A stretch of DNA of 64,000 nucleotides from Mytilus trossulus. Lineage: Eukaryota > Mollusca > Bivalvia > Mytilida > Mytilidae. Position 1 is the stretch's first letter. Every line of letters starts with the position of its first letter. Shown here piece by piece: positions 1-9,913 of this stretch. The DNA lies in the NCBI RefSeq assembly GCF_036588685.1, contig NC_086374.1:21258886-21322885 (forward strand). Reading direction: 5' to 3'. The position numbers and the translations under genes were made by a program. A model generated the notes under the pieces. The model made no database searches. It worked only from the letters and a program-made list of their open reading frames with translations, and was not told the origin of the DNA.

Positions 1-255
1 CTATATATCCTTTAAAGCTAATCTGGAGTATATAAATCAGAAGAAAAGTGGCATACATCAAACAAAGCTAGAGGGAGTGCACAATAACCGAATCTATATT
101 GTATCTCAATTGTTATATCTCACGATTATTGTATTTAGAGGTAAATAAATAGTTGAGGATTAGAAATGACAAAAAAAACGCTGGCAAAAACGGTTATATA
201 GTTGGAACGTCATTATACCCCATCTTTAAAAAAGGGGGGTATACTGTTTTACCTC
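1..255. other. no feature recognised
   Basis: AT-rich sequence without a supported gene, RNA or repeat. A T-rich/G-rich run leads into the microsatellite that follows. Confidence 0.5.
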
Positions 256-304
256 TGTCTGTCAGTCTGTCAGTCCGTCAGTCCGTCAGTCCGTCAGTCC
301 GTCC
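256..304. repeat. CAGTCCGT-type microsatellite
   Basis: Short tandem run of imperfect octamers (GTCTGTCA grading into GTCCGTCA). It directly abuts the 167-bp repeat array and probably belongs to the same composite repeat. Confidence 0.8.
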
Positions 305-985
305 CATGAAACTTTCGTCACATTTCTCTCAGGAACTACACATCCACCCTTTCTGTAATTTGATATCAACATTTATATATGTCAGCCATACCGTGTGATG
401 CGTTTTCAGATTCATCATTCATAGACTTCCTGTTTACCGAACACTTGTATGATTTTACACATGATAGCCAAGTTGAAAATTTTCGTCATATTTTTCTCAG
501 GAACTACAATACAAGGATTTCTGAAATTTGGTTTCAGGGTTTATCTAAGTCAGCTATACCGTGTGATGCGTTTTCAGATTGATCACTTGACAACTTCCTG
601 TTTACCGAACACTTGTATGATTTTACACTTGATAGCCATTTTGAAAATTTTCGTCACATTTTTCTCAGGAACTACAATACAAGGATTTCTGAATTTGGTT
701 TCAGGGTTTATATAAGTCAACTATACTGTGTGATGCGTTTTCAGATTGATCACTTGACAACTTCCTGTTTACCAAACACTTGTATGATTTTACACATGAT
801 AGCCAAGTTGAAAATTTTCGTCACATTTTTCTCAGGAACTACAATACAAGGATTTCTCAAATTTGCTTTCAGGATCTATTTAAGTCAGCTATACCGTGTG
901 ATGCGTTTTCAGATTCATCACTTGACAACTTCCTGTTTACCGAACACTTGCATATTTCTACACTTAATATTATCCACTTGCGGCG
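305..985. repeat. 167-168-bp tandem repeat, about four copies
   Basis: The landmark CCGTGTGATG or CTGTGTGATG recurs at 391, 559, 726 and 894, giving periods of 168, 167 and 168. Each unit also contains TTCTCAGGAACTACAATACA and CTTCCTGTTTACCGAACAC. Copies differ by only a few substitutions. Small reading frames here (for example 449-715 and 613-1008) just mirror the repeat and are not genes. Confidence 0.9.
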
Positions 986-2261
986 GGGGTATCATCAGTG
1001 AGCAGTAGCTCACAGTTTCACTTGTTAACATGTTAATTTACTCGTATGTGTTTGAATTAGATTAATGTTTCGAGATATATATGCTTCCGTATTTGCTATG
1101 AAAAGCTGCAATTTACAAATTGGATAATTATTATCTGTACCTTTAATTAGATAGTAAGTTTCTTTCTAGTTGATCTAGTTCTACAAACTTTGTGACCTTT
1201 GACATTATATATGATATCTTTGAAATTTTTAAAAACGTTCTTTAAAATGTTTCAATCTATAAATGTGGAGCCTCTATCTGTTACCCACACTTTTGTGGGA
1301 TATCTCAACTGTATTGACAACATTTTTATTATTTTTCTTTGACATTCAGATATCAAATATTAGTCTATCCCTTCTGCACAATTTAATGCATTTTCTCAAT
1401 GTAATGTGTCAACTCATTCAATTATCGGTGTTTGTCGACCAAGTGGCATTGTTTTGCATGCGTAAAAACCTTCAGAATGCTAGGTCATGTTTGAAAGTGT
1501 GTGTGGTCTTTTTAAAGAAAAATCAATTTTTACCTGCATTTTTTTCTTTTTTTTCTCGTCTGAATCGAATGGCCAGCCTTAGCTTTCGTCATCACCTTTC
1601 CTTAATTGTCGTTGGTTTTTAAAAATATCATCTGCTTAAACTACTACACCAAATTTAAGCAAACTTTGCCACAACCATCATTGGGTATATAGATTTCAAA
1701 ACAAATGTGTCTGATGACCACACTTGCAAACAAGCATGGCAAACATGGCTAAGAATTGGGGTAAAATGCCACTTTCGTCTTTCAACACGTGAAAACCGCT
1801 ACAGAAAGAGAGAACTTCACAATGAAGCGATCTACAATACTGTCAGACGACTTCTTGTAGAAATGAAAAGTACGATTCCGATTTTGTTTTGATTTTTTTT
1901 TTATCTCAAATATTATAACAGAAAGGCAGAAAATTTGAATATCAAAAAAGGGCAAGACAATATCCAAAAATAATTCAAAGTGCGATTTTCATTTTGAAAG
2001 CTTTATAAAATGAATAGATATTTTGAATAGAAGAAAAGACCAGCAGGACAAAATCTTTCAATAAATTAGTATTACTAAAAATGTGAGTCGACTTCCCACT
2101 GAATTTAAGTCTGTAAGTGCAATTTTCCTAAAATAGATACAAAGAATCTTTCAAAAGGAACAGTTCTTTCCTTTTGCTTATTTGGGCTTTTTTTTAATCT
2201 TTTAATCCGATTTTATTATAACAAAAACATAATCTCACTTTAATGTATGTGAATTTAACAG
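986..2261. other. AT-rich stretch 5' of the first recognised MAM-gene exon
   Basis: No exon could be supported. The mucin exon starts in phase 1, so at least one upstream exon encoding a start codon and signal peptide must lie here or beyond the left edge. Short open frames at 1263-1622 and 1707-1892 lack a convincing signal peptide or splice context. Confidence 0.4.
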
Positions 2262-3176
2262 GAAGTCCTCTTTCAAAACCCGCTCAAACTACAACAACCA
2301 CTAAAACTACACCGAACACAACAACAACTGCGACCACAACAGCCACTCCGACCACAACAGCCATTTCGACTACGACAGCCACTCCGAGCACAACAACCAC
2401 TCTGACTACGACAGCCACTCCGAGCACAAAAACAACTGCGACAACAACAGCCACTCCGAGCACAACAGCCACTTCGACTACGACAGCCACTCCGAGCACA
2501 ACAACCACTCTGACCACAACAGCCACTCCAAGCACAACAACCACTGCGACCACAACAGCCACTCCGAGCACAAAAACCACTCTGACCACAACAGCCACTC
2601 CGAGCACAAAAACCACTGCGACCACAACAGCCACTCCGAGCACAAAAACCACTCTGACCACAACAGCCACTCCGAGCACAACAACCACTCTGACCACAAC
2701 AGCCACTCCGAGCACAAAAACCACTCTGACTACAACAGCCACTCCGAGCACAAAAACTACTCTGACCACAACAGCCACTCCGAGCACAAAAACCACTCTG
2801 ACTACAACAGCCACTCCGAGCACAAAAACCACTGCGACCACAACAGCCACTCCGAGCACAAAAAACACTCTGACCACAACAGCCACTCCGAGCACAAAAA
2901 CCACTGCGATCACAACAGCCACTCCGAGCACAAAAACCACTCTGACCACAACAGCCACTCCGAGCACAACAACCACTGCGACCACAACAGCCACTCCGAG
3001 CACAAAAACCACTGTGACCACAACAGCCACTCCGAGCACAAAAACCACTCTGACCACAACAGCCACTTCGAGCACAAAAACCACTCTGACCACAACAGCC
3101 ACTCCGAGCACAAAAACCACTGCGACCACAACAACTACTCCGACCACAACGACAACTGGTCCTTCGAGTACCAAAG
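2262..3176 (+). CDS. MAM gene, mucin-repeat exon
   Basis: Acceptor TTTAACAG at 2261 and donor GTATAAAG at 3177; phase 1 at both ends. It encodes repeats of a 12-residue unit close to TTTATPSTKTTL. The minus strand is also open throughout only because of repeat composition. Confidence 0.8.
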
Positions 3177-6100
3177 GTATAAAGAAGTAGAATCTAGGGG
3201 AAATGTGAATGTAGATTATTTTTTTAATTTCTTATGCTAATTGTATCTTCTCCTTCTGAATCGTTTCATGATAAATTTGATATTATTGTTCACATATAGT
3301 GTATGCTTCATATTTTTTTTATCCTTTTCGGAGAATTTGATATTCAGGTAATGCAGTCTTAGTTAAAAGACGTGAAACTTTGTAAGGAGATTATGATTTT
3401 TTTTTAAATGTAACAACGAGCAGTGCTCATCAACTTTCATAGTAATAAACTCTGAACTCAATATTTTACTTATTCATATAAAAAAAAAGATGTAAGCGCG
3501 TGTCAAGATATAATTTGTTGATTGAGCTAACCATTTGGTGTCAAACAGTTGCTTCATCAAATACTGTGGGAGGGGTTTCACGAAAAATATACAGGCTTTA
3601 TGTCTGCCTTTTTTCTCTTCAGTTATTGAATGTGGATTTGAACAAGGACAAACATGTGCATTCGCAAATACTAATGGCGACGACTTCGACTGGACTTTAG
3701 ATAAATCGGTAAGTTTTATTTAGGAGCAAATTAATAATGAATATTCACATTTATTTATATCACATAGTTTTGCTATTTTAATTAGATTTGTGGTCGTCGT
3801 TGTGTCATTTATGTGAAACAACTGCTAACTTTTAATGAACTTGGCCATTCTTCGAAAATATAAATGCATGGATTTTTTTTATTGTAGTACAATAACATTA
3901 TCGGCTTATGATATTCTTGTCCAACATGATATAAAAAGTAATAATAACCCTACATAAAAGATTTATTTAGTTTTCTGGTAAAAAAAACACCAACATTTTA
4001 ATCCCGCTTTTGGTATATGGGTTTTTTTTTTCCTTTTTTCTTTCAAAAGAAAAAACGACCTTTCTCAGAATATTGGTATTACGAATAGTCGCAAATATAG
4101 GGTGTTTATCATTGCGATGAGGAAAAATTCCAACGATACAACAAACAAAAAGAATTACATATGAACTACAATTTCTAAATGTGTCAATTTGAGTTGATAT
4201 TAGAGTTAGGATAGTTGTTCTTGACCAATTATGGTAATCTTGATTATAATGTTTTAAAAAGAAAGAAATCGTTCAAATATTTTTCAGCAAGTTCAAATTC
4301 ATATTCAAAAATTGAGTAATTATTTTTTTCTTATACACGTACTCTCGGTCACAATTCCATTGCCAGCTATAGCTTAATATTCCATTATAGGACATTTTAT
4401 TGTCTTGTCACAGCTAATACCATACATTGAAAACATAACTAAATTCTCGTTATGAGATGTAATTTCGAAAAGTGCTAACAAGTTGGTATCGAAATCAGAT
4501 AATATAGAAAGTATTGCTATTTAGCAATCACTGAAATACTTGTTTGTGTCGAACAAAGTATTGTGATATAGCAATTCCTGAAATATATTCTTGTCGATCA
4601 AAGTATTGTGTTATAGTAATCAATTACATGTTTACTTGTCGAAGAAAGTATTGTGTTTATATAACAATCATTGAAATATTTTCTTGTCGAACAAAGTATT
4701 TTGTTACAGTTATTCCTGAAATATTTTCTTGCGACGAACAAAGTATTGTGTAATAGCAATCACTAAAATGTTGTGTTGTGTCGAACAATGTACTAAAGGA
4801 ATGATCACTGTAATATTTTTTCTAACTATAAAGAATTAACATAAAAAATGTTGTGCACACTAATTAACGAGGGTAGCGGGTTATTTAAAAGTGTGCACAA
4901 CATTTTTTATGTTATTTAGAATAGACAGAAAAAATATTACAGTCATTTCTTATAAATTAATTCAAATTCCATTTGAAACCGGCGTAAATCATGGAAAAAC
5001 GTTGATGACGTCACGTTCACATGACAAAATTATGTCTATGAGCTGATAGACATAACAACGTCAGCCAATCAGAAGACGCGTTTTATCCAAAATTAAATTA
5101 TTGAGGTATAACAAGCACTGAAATATGTTCTTGTCGAACAAGGTATTGTTTTATAGTAATCAATGAAATGATTTCTTATGTCGAACAAAGTATCAGTTGC
5201 TGAAATGTTTTTATTGTGTTGTACAAATGATCGTCAGAACGACACATTAAAGAGGGAACTTTAAAACATAACAACAAACAAACACAATTTTATTTTTCAT
5301 ATTATAAATGTCATTGCAATACAGGGATCAACATCTACCCCAAACACTGGTCCTTCGGCTGCACACAGTGGTAACCAATATGCCTATATTGAGGTAAATG
5401 GTCAAGGACAGGACTCTTACGCATTTTTGAGCTCAACGAATACTAAACTGTCCTGTAAGTATTAAAGACATTTATGTATATATGTTATGACTTTACCTTT
5501 AATTGTTTAACAGGTCTTGCATTGGTACTTTTATTATTATTTCAGTATCCAACTGCACTATTGTTTTCTTGTAACTAGCTTTCGTGTTGTCTTTAGTGCC
5601 GCGTGAAGACAGTAGAGTGCATCCTTGTGCTTCGGGTTTATGCCCTTACACAATGCAAGATAATGGTCTGTGTCGGAGCGAGAGGATCTTAACTGTGTTG
5701 AAGACCCATTGATTGCCTACGTCCGTTATCTGCTCTGCAGTCAGGTTGTTGTCACGTTGACATATTCCCGATTTTCATTCTCAATATTATTTATATACGG
5801 TCGTCGATCTAAAATCATCAAATACTCTATCTCTTTATTTCCGATGAAGTCGGATTTTTTCGATTCCCCCCCCCCCCCCCCCCCTTTGACCCTAATGTTG
5901 CTTGACAATTTAACAGCATGGTTGTCATCTGCTATCTGTTCTTTGAGTTTAAACTTGTCATGTTGGGCCCCTTTAAAGCTTGCTGTTCGGTGTGAACCAG
6001 GGCTCCGTGTTGAAGACCATTCTTTGACCTATAAGGGTTTACTTTTACAAATTTTAGCATTTACAATATTTTCTCCTCTAGCAATGTTACCTATAAGCAT

Positions 6101-7932
6101 GTAATTCAGTAGACAAAAAAAAGCTATGTTGGAATTTAGTGCAAAAATCTTTATAAGTAAGTAAAAGCTATATCGTAAATGAAATTAGTGTCCATGGTGT
6201 ATCCTTATAAAATTTATTTTGTAATGTGAGTTGCTCACAAAGGTTCTATAATTTCCCTGTTCATTTGTATATAAACTTCATATTTCAATTATTTTGATAA
6301 TCAAGTACATATATATAAATATTACAGTTCGTGTTCCAGTAACCATAGTTTACATCTTTCACTTGTCGAATAATTATTGTGATTATTTCAGCCTCTTCGT
6401 ATTGCCTTAGATTTTGTTATCACATGTATGGTCAACATATCGGATATCTAGCAGTGTACTCACAAAACCGCAACTCGGGCTGGTGGTCCAAACCTTGGAC
6501 TCGGTCCGGAAATCAAGGAAATCAATGGATACAAGCTAGTGTGACTATTACTACTAGTAAGAAACCGTCAGACATTGTTGTAAGTATATAATCAGAATAT
6601 CAGTTCTTCCTTCATATTTTTCCTACCAGAGTAAACTTTAAATACACATTCATTTGTTTGTTTGTAAAGTTTCTCTGAGATTGCGTGGGATTATTATAAT
6701 ATGCACTGATCTCAAACATAAAAATCTCGTCAATGGCATTATTCTAAAATCAGTTTGGGCTTAAAATTCATATCTAGAGCTTCTGACAGAAATCCCTTCT
6801 GACCGAAGATTCGGGTTTTAAGTGGGAAATACATTTGCTGAACAGACGGACAAGCAGCTGCAAGTTTTTTTTCATGTAATCACTTTCTAACCGTTCACAC
6901 ATTGCTCTTTAATGTGCTGTCAAATGTTGTTTCGTATACTACGATGTATGTCAAGTTCTATGTTGATGATTTCCACTTTTGTTCGTCAGAATTAGTATTA
7001 TATGGTTTTTGATTGATTAGAACATGGCAATTTTCATGCATTGACTTCAGAGTTATCACACCAATGCTTTGTGGATTGGATATGTTTTAGATGGTAAAAA
7101 GGTGAAGTTCATTAACGGGGTTGACGATTTTTACTTCAGCTGGCATTAAGAAGCATTATGGCCCTTTAAAGTTTAATAGTGACACTCATGTCTATAACCG
7201 TCGTTGATGACAAGTTTGCCCTTTATAATAAATTGAATTTATGGAAGACGACATTTTGTGTAACACGATTTATCCTTGACGCATGCAACAAAATTAAGTG
7301 TATGTATAGCAAGACATCAAGAGATAAATAAAAAAATACCAAACTCCAAGGAAACATTAAAACGAAAACTTTCTTATCAAAAGCTCAAACAGTTACTCAT
7401 CAAACGAAATTACGAGTAACTATTATTTTCTTTACTTGGTAAAATACGGTTACTCTCTTGGTGTAGCCATGTATTGGAACAAACATTACTCAACGATTGT
7501 ATCGTATGATACATACAATTGGACTCTTCAATTTTAAATTGGTGTCAAATAAAACGAAGTTAAATTGTGAATTTTTCATAATTCTATCATTTTTTCCAAA
7601 TGAAGTACGCAAATACATTTCAAACTACTCAGAATGTAATACATCAATTGTATTTAACTACTAACTGAAACATTCAAAACACGTGAATGACTTATTTGTG
7701 CGAAACAAAACAAAATAGATAACATAAAATGTATTTCAACTTATTCAAAAGAACATGAAGTGTGAACGTTAATTATTTTTAAATTCTTGTAAACCTAAAC
7801 AAAATTCTCGCAATAGTATTTTCTAAATTGATAATTTTTTTTCAGATTGATATCGAGGCTTCGAAAGGAAGTTCTGGTAATTTCGGTGACATTGCCATTG
7901 ATGATATAACATTGAGTACCGGTTCCTGTTAG
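2262..7932 (+). CDS. mucin-like Thr-rich protein with C-terminal MAM domain (5 exons, 5' incomplete)
   Basis: Join of 2262-3176, 3623-3708, 5325-5454, 6392-6579 and 7846-7932. All junctions are GT-AG and phases agree (1, 0, 1, 0). The first exon encodes about 300 residues of Thr/Pro/Ser repeats, a typical heavily O-glycosylated mucin stalk. The other four encode one whole MAM domain of about 165 residues: opening CGFEQGQTC and DDFDWTL, a TGPS/YAYIEV stretch, CLRFCYHMYG, GNQWIQASV, and closing GDIAIDDITL before a final Cys and stop. MAM domains are extracellular adhesion or oligomerisation modules, so the product is probably secreted or on the cell surface, perhaps in mucus or immune recognition (inference). 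The signal-peptide exon was not found. No membrane segment follows the MAM domain. Confidence 0.85.
2340..3140 (+). repeat. 36-bp coding minisatellite (about 22 copies)
   Basis: Period 36 bp equals 12 codons, so copy-number change keeps the frame. Units differ mainly at two codons: Lys/Thr in STKTT or STTTT, and Leu/Ala/Val in the TT(L/A/V)TTT step. Copy number is expected to vary between alleles. Confidence 0.9.
3623..3708 (+). CDS. MAM gene, exon with first MAM segment
   Basis: Acceptor TTTTCTCTTCAG ends at 3622 and donor GTAAGT starts at 3709. Joining the last G of the mucin exon to TT gives Val, then IECGFEQGQTCAF and DDFDWTLDKS, the N-terminal signature of MAM domains with the first two Cys. 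Confidence 0.9.
4541..5195. repeat. 45-48-bp degenerate minisatellite, interrupted
   Basis: GAACAAAGTA or a close variant recurs at 4551, 4596, 4641, 4689, 4736 and 4783, and again at two places between 5130 and 5195. Each unit also carries ATAGCAATCACTGAAAT-like sequence. The array is split by about 300 bp of different sequence (about 4800-5104). Confidence 0.8.
4806..4946. mobile_element. foldback MITE-like element with about 50-bp arms
   Basis: Left arm CACTGTAATATTTTTTCT through AAAAAATGTTGTGCACACT is mirrored by AGTGTGCACAACATTTTTT through AGAAAAAATATTACAGT, around a 28-bp spacer. It sits in the minisatellite. No clean target duplication is visible. The next 150 bp (hairpin around 5030-5055) may belong to the same insertion. 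Confidence 0.75.
5325..5454 (+). CDS. MAM gene, second MAM exon
   Basis: Acceptor AATACAG ends at 5324, donor GTAAGT at 5455; enters phase 0 and leaves phase 1. It encodes NTGPSAAHSGNQYAYIEV and FLSSTNTKLS, the MAM segment that usually reads TGP...G.Y.Y.E. Confidence 0.9.
5455..6391 (+). other. MAM gene intron with poly-C run and mussel-type repeat pieces
   Basis: Contains an 18-20-base C run at about 5866-5884. Around 5700-6040 there are pieces resembling the repeat seen at 44.6, 45.2 and 58.8 kb (CCTTTAAAGCTTGCTG, GTGTTGAAGACC, TTGACCTATA). No exon seen. Confidence 0.6.
6392..6579 (+). CDS. MAM gene, third MAM exon
   Basis: Acceptor GATTATTTCAG ends at 6391, donor GTAAGT at 6580. With the carried T it encodes SSSYCLRFCYHMYGQ, GYLAVYSQN and GNQGNQWIQASV. 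This is the MAM core C.F.YHMYG..G.L.V and the W...G..W pattern. Confidence 0.9.
6580..7845 (+). other. MAM gene last intron
   Basis: About 1.3 kb of AT-rich sequence between GTAAGT and TTTTTTTTCAG. I see no repeat, RNA or exon in it. Confidence 0.6.
7846..7932 (+). CDS. MAM gene, terminal exon
   Basis: Acceptor ends at 7845. The exon encodes IDIEASKG, then GDIAIDDITLSTGSC and TAG at 7930-7932. GDIAIDDI and the terminal Cys are the C-terminal signature of the MAM fold. Coding ends directly after the domain. Confidence 0.9.
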   Translation: MDIEASKGSSGNFGDIAIDDITLSTGSC

Positions 7933-8400
7933 CTTGTTACACTTCTTCATATTCATGAATTCATGATATTGTGTGAACTGACGTTATTATTTTTTTTTTA
8001 AATCTGTTCTAGAAATGTACCTGATAGTCCAGTTTATATAGCCCGACATTCTTCTTTCTTATCGGATTATGTATTATACATGGTATACTAAAAACCATTT
8101 ATAGTAACATCAAACAGTGTTTTCAGTATTTAATGACATTTTTCTTTGTGCATCTATTTTTTAGTAACGAATATCTTATTAAGTATATTTTTAAAAAAAC
8201 TAATAAAAAAAACAATTTGCATTCAACAAATGTTTATTTGTTTAAAATAATTATAATGTACCATACAACAATGTGCTCATCGACGTTAAACATCATTAAA
8301 GATGTTAAATGTCAAAATCTGGTATCTTATGTGGGTAATTTAGTCGCGTAATTGTTATTTCCACAAGTCAATTACTAGACAAGTGTGTAACCCGCTATAT

Positions 8401-8406
8401 AATAAA
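8401..8406 (+). promoter_or_regulatory. candidate poly(A) signal of the MAM gene
   Basis: AATAAA about 470 bp after the stop codon, the best-placed hexamer downstream in the sense direction. An A-rich alternative lies near 8200. Position is the only support. Confidence 0.35.
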
Positions 8407-9221
8407 GTTATCACGTTATTTCCCAACTTTTAACTGTGATTGAAACGGGATTTGAACGAGATTACTATTAATAGTAACAACAATCAATGGCAAAATGTTA
8501 TGTGATGCATTCCTCATTTCCGGGTAGAGATACTTTATTCAAAACGCCCTATTACTAATTAGCACACAGTTGAAAATTATCTTTGACCATCAATGTGTTA
8601 ATGAAAGCTTATTTAGATGTCATTATGATGGTTTAAATATCAAAAGATTAAAGTTGTTTGCATTATTTATCAATTTAAAATCTCCAATTTTAACTGAAGA
8701 TAAATTTTCAAACGGAATAAACATACCTGTCAACCTGTGACAATGAAAATACAGGTCATGACCTGCATTGAAGAATCAAATATCAGGTCATAACGCGTAC
8801 GAACTTTTTTTTAGCTGAATTTCAGTATTAATGGTACATTTTCTTATAATGTAAAGAAACCAAAACATCAATGCATGTTCACTGTGTTAAGTCATTTTAA
8901 ATCTTATTAATTATTATTTCACTGCCCTTTTAAAGATTTTTATAAATTTGTGTAACACAGTCTTATGATCTTTACTAGAATTTATTTTTCATATGTAATT
9001 TTAAAATGGTTGAGACTACTGGCTATGTTGCTTTAAAAACTACCATCTTCTGATTGAGAAGGAAATTAGAGTATAATAAAAAATAGTAATACAGTTAAAG
9101 AAAGTATAAAATGTAAAAAATAATGTTCACCCTTTTTTTTTAAATTTGTATAAAGGTATAAAAATAATCAAAAGTTATTTTTCAATATGTATTTGAGTTA
9201 TATATTTTCATAATTTTATCT
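8407..9221. other. intergenic, nothing recognised
   Basis: AT-rich sequence. A short palindrome CAGGTCATGACCTG near 8750 has no flanking duplication. No coding evidence. Confidence 0.5.
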
Positions 9222-9228
9222 GTTTTAC

Positions 9229-9259
9229 CAGAGATATATAATTGTATTATATGTCTCTG
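9229..9259. mobile_element. 31-bp palindromic mini-element A1 with 7-bp direct repeats
   Basis: Starts CAGAGATATATAATT and ends ATTATATGTCTCTG; arms match at 13 of 15 positions. It is flanked on both sides by GTTTTAC (9222-9228 and 9260-9266), the hallmark of a target-site duplication. Termini match those of 9330-9362 and 9793-9810. Confidence 0.75.
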
Positions 9260-9282
9260 GTTTTACCCATAAAACGTAAATA

Positions 9283-9322
9283 CAAGGATTTGTATAGTTA
9301 GATCTAACTATACAAATCCTTG
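9283..9322. mobile_element. 40-bp perfect palindrome B1 with 7-bp direct repeats
   Basis: CAAGGATTTGTATAGTTAGA is followed by its exact reverse complement. Flanks are GTAAATA at 9276-9282 and 9323-9329. The same arm sequence recurs in the LINE at 21102-21137 with a different 7-bp flank, which shows that the unit itself moves. Confidence 0.85.
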
Positions 9323-9329
9323 GTAAATA

Positions 9330-9362
9330 CAGAGACATATAAATACAGTATACATGTCTCTG
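9330..9362. mobile_element. 33-bp palindromic mini-element A2 sharing its flank with B1
   Basis: Begins CAGAGACATATAAATAC and ends ATACATGTCTCTG. Flanks are GTAAATA at 9323-9329 and 9363-9369, so three GTAAATA copies separate two adjacent insertions. This is what repeated insertion into the same 7-bp target would leave. Confidence 0.8.
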
Positions 9363-9792
9363 GTAAATATAAGGAATAATTTTGAATGGTGAAAAATAAG
9401 GGGAAGTAACTCTACTAAGTTGAAATATGTTTGTAAACCAAAAGTGCAATTTATTTACGACCTAAAGCTAAGGTAATTGGTGTTAATTAACAGTGTGTTT
9501 GACACCAAAGCTGTCAAGTGAAGCCATGCACTTAATGGGTCACTTAATTTGACAGTTTGCATAGCTAGATGAACTTACTGTTCATGGAAGAATTACGAAT
9601 TTGCCAGTATTTCAAAGGAATATTACTTATGAAATCAATCTCAAGGCTAAGAAATACGGGTGAAATCGGAATTCCCGGGTTATTTCAATGACCCGGCGGG
9701 TGTCCCGGGTGATCCCTCGATCAGAATTGTGAAGTAACTTACACGGGAATTCTACAGATAATAATTGTATTCCTTTTCGTCTTTCATCCTGC

Positions 9793-9810
9793 CAGAGACA
9801 TATGTCTCTG
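9793..9810. mobile_element. 18-bp palindrome A3 with 7-bp direct repeats
   Basis: CAGAGACATATGTCTCTG is a perfect 18-bp palindrome flanked by ATCCTGC at 9786-9792 and 9811-9817. It has the same ends as A1 and A2 without any spacer, so it could be the minimal two-end unit of the family. Confidence 0.8.
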
Positions 9811-9869
9811 ATCCTGCGTAACTGAGATCTTAGTCAGTTCAAAGCCGGGACTGTAAATTCGAGATTCGA

Positions 9870-9913
9870 GCGTCACTGATGAGTCTTTTGTAGACGAAAC
9901 GCGCGTCTGGCGT
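9870..9913 (+). ncRNA. type I hammerhead ribozyme, intact core
   Basis: Stem I strand GCGTCA (9870-9875), core CTGATGA (9876-9882), stem II GTC/GAC with a 7-base loop (9883-9895), GAAA (9896-9899), a minimal stem III formed by ACGCGCGT, cleavage triplet GTC with the cut expected after 9907, then TGGCGT (9908-9913) closing stem I with G-U wobbles. All conserved core positions are present. Very short stem III is typical of hammerheads in animal retrozymes and Penelope-like elements, which often act as dimers. Confidence 0.85.

Larger units (their letters stand above)
3709..5324 (+). other. MAM gene intron with minisatellite and foldback element
   Basis: A 1.6-kb intron with clean GTAAGT donor and CAG acceptor. 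It holds a 45-48-bp minisatellite split by a foldback insertion, listed separately. The rest is unremarkable AT-rich sequence. Confidence 0.7.

Noticed and set aside
449-1008. Several overlapping frames with similar peptides
   Set aside because: They repeat with the 167-bp tandem unit and change frame between units; no codon conservation.
1263-1622. 119-codon frame as signal-peptide exon of the MAM gene
   Set aside because: Hydrophobic but without a signal-peptide layout, donor or compatible phase join.
2284-3174. 296-codon open frame on the minus strand, Val/Leu-rich
   Set aside because: Complement of the Thr-repeat exon; open only because of the 36-bp repeat. The plus strand has splice sites and a MAM domain downstream.
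8748-8765. CAGGTCATGACCTG palindrome as a mini-element
   Set aside because: Flanks differ and the ends do not match either family.
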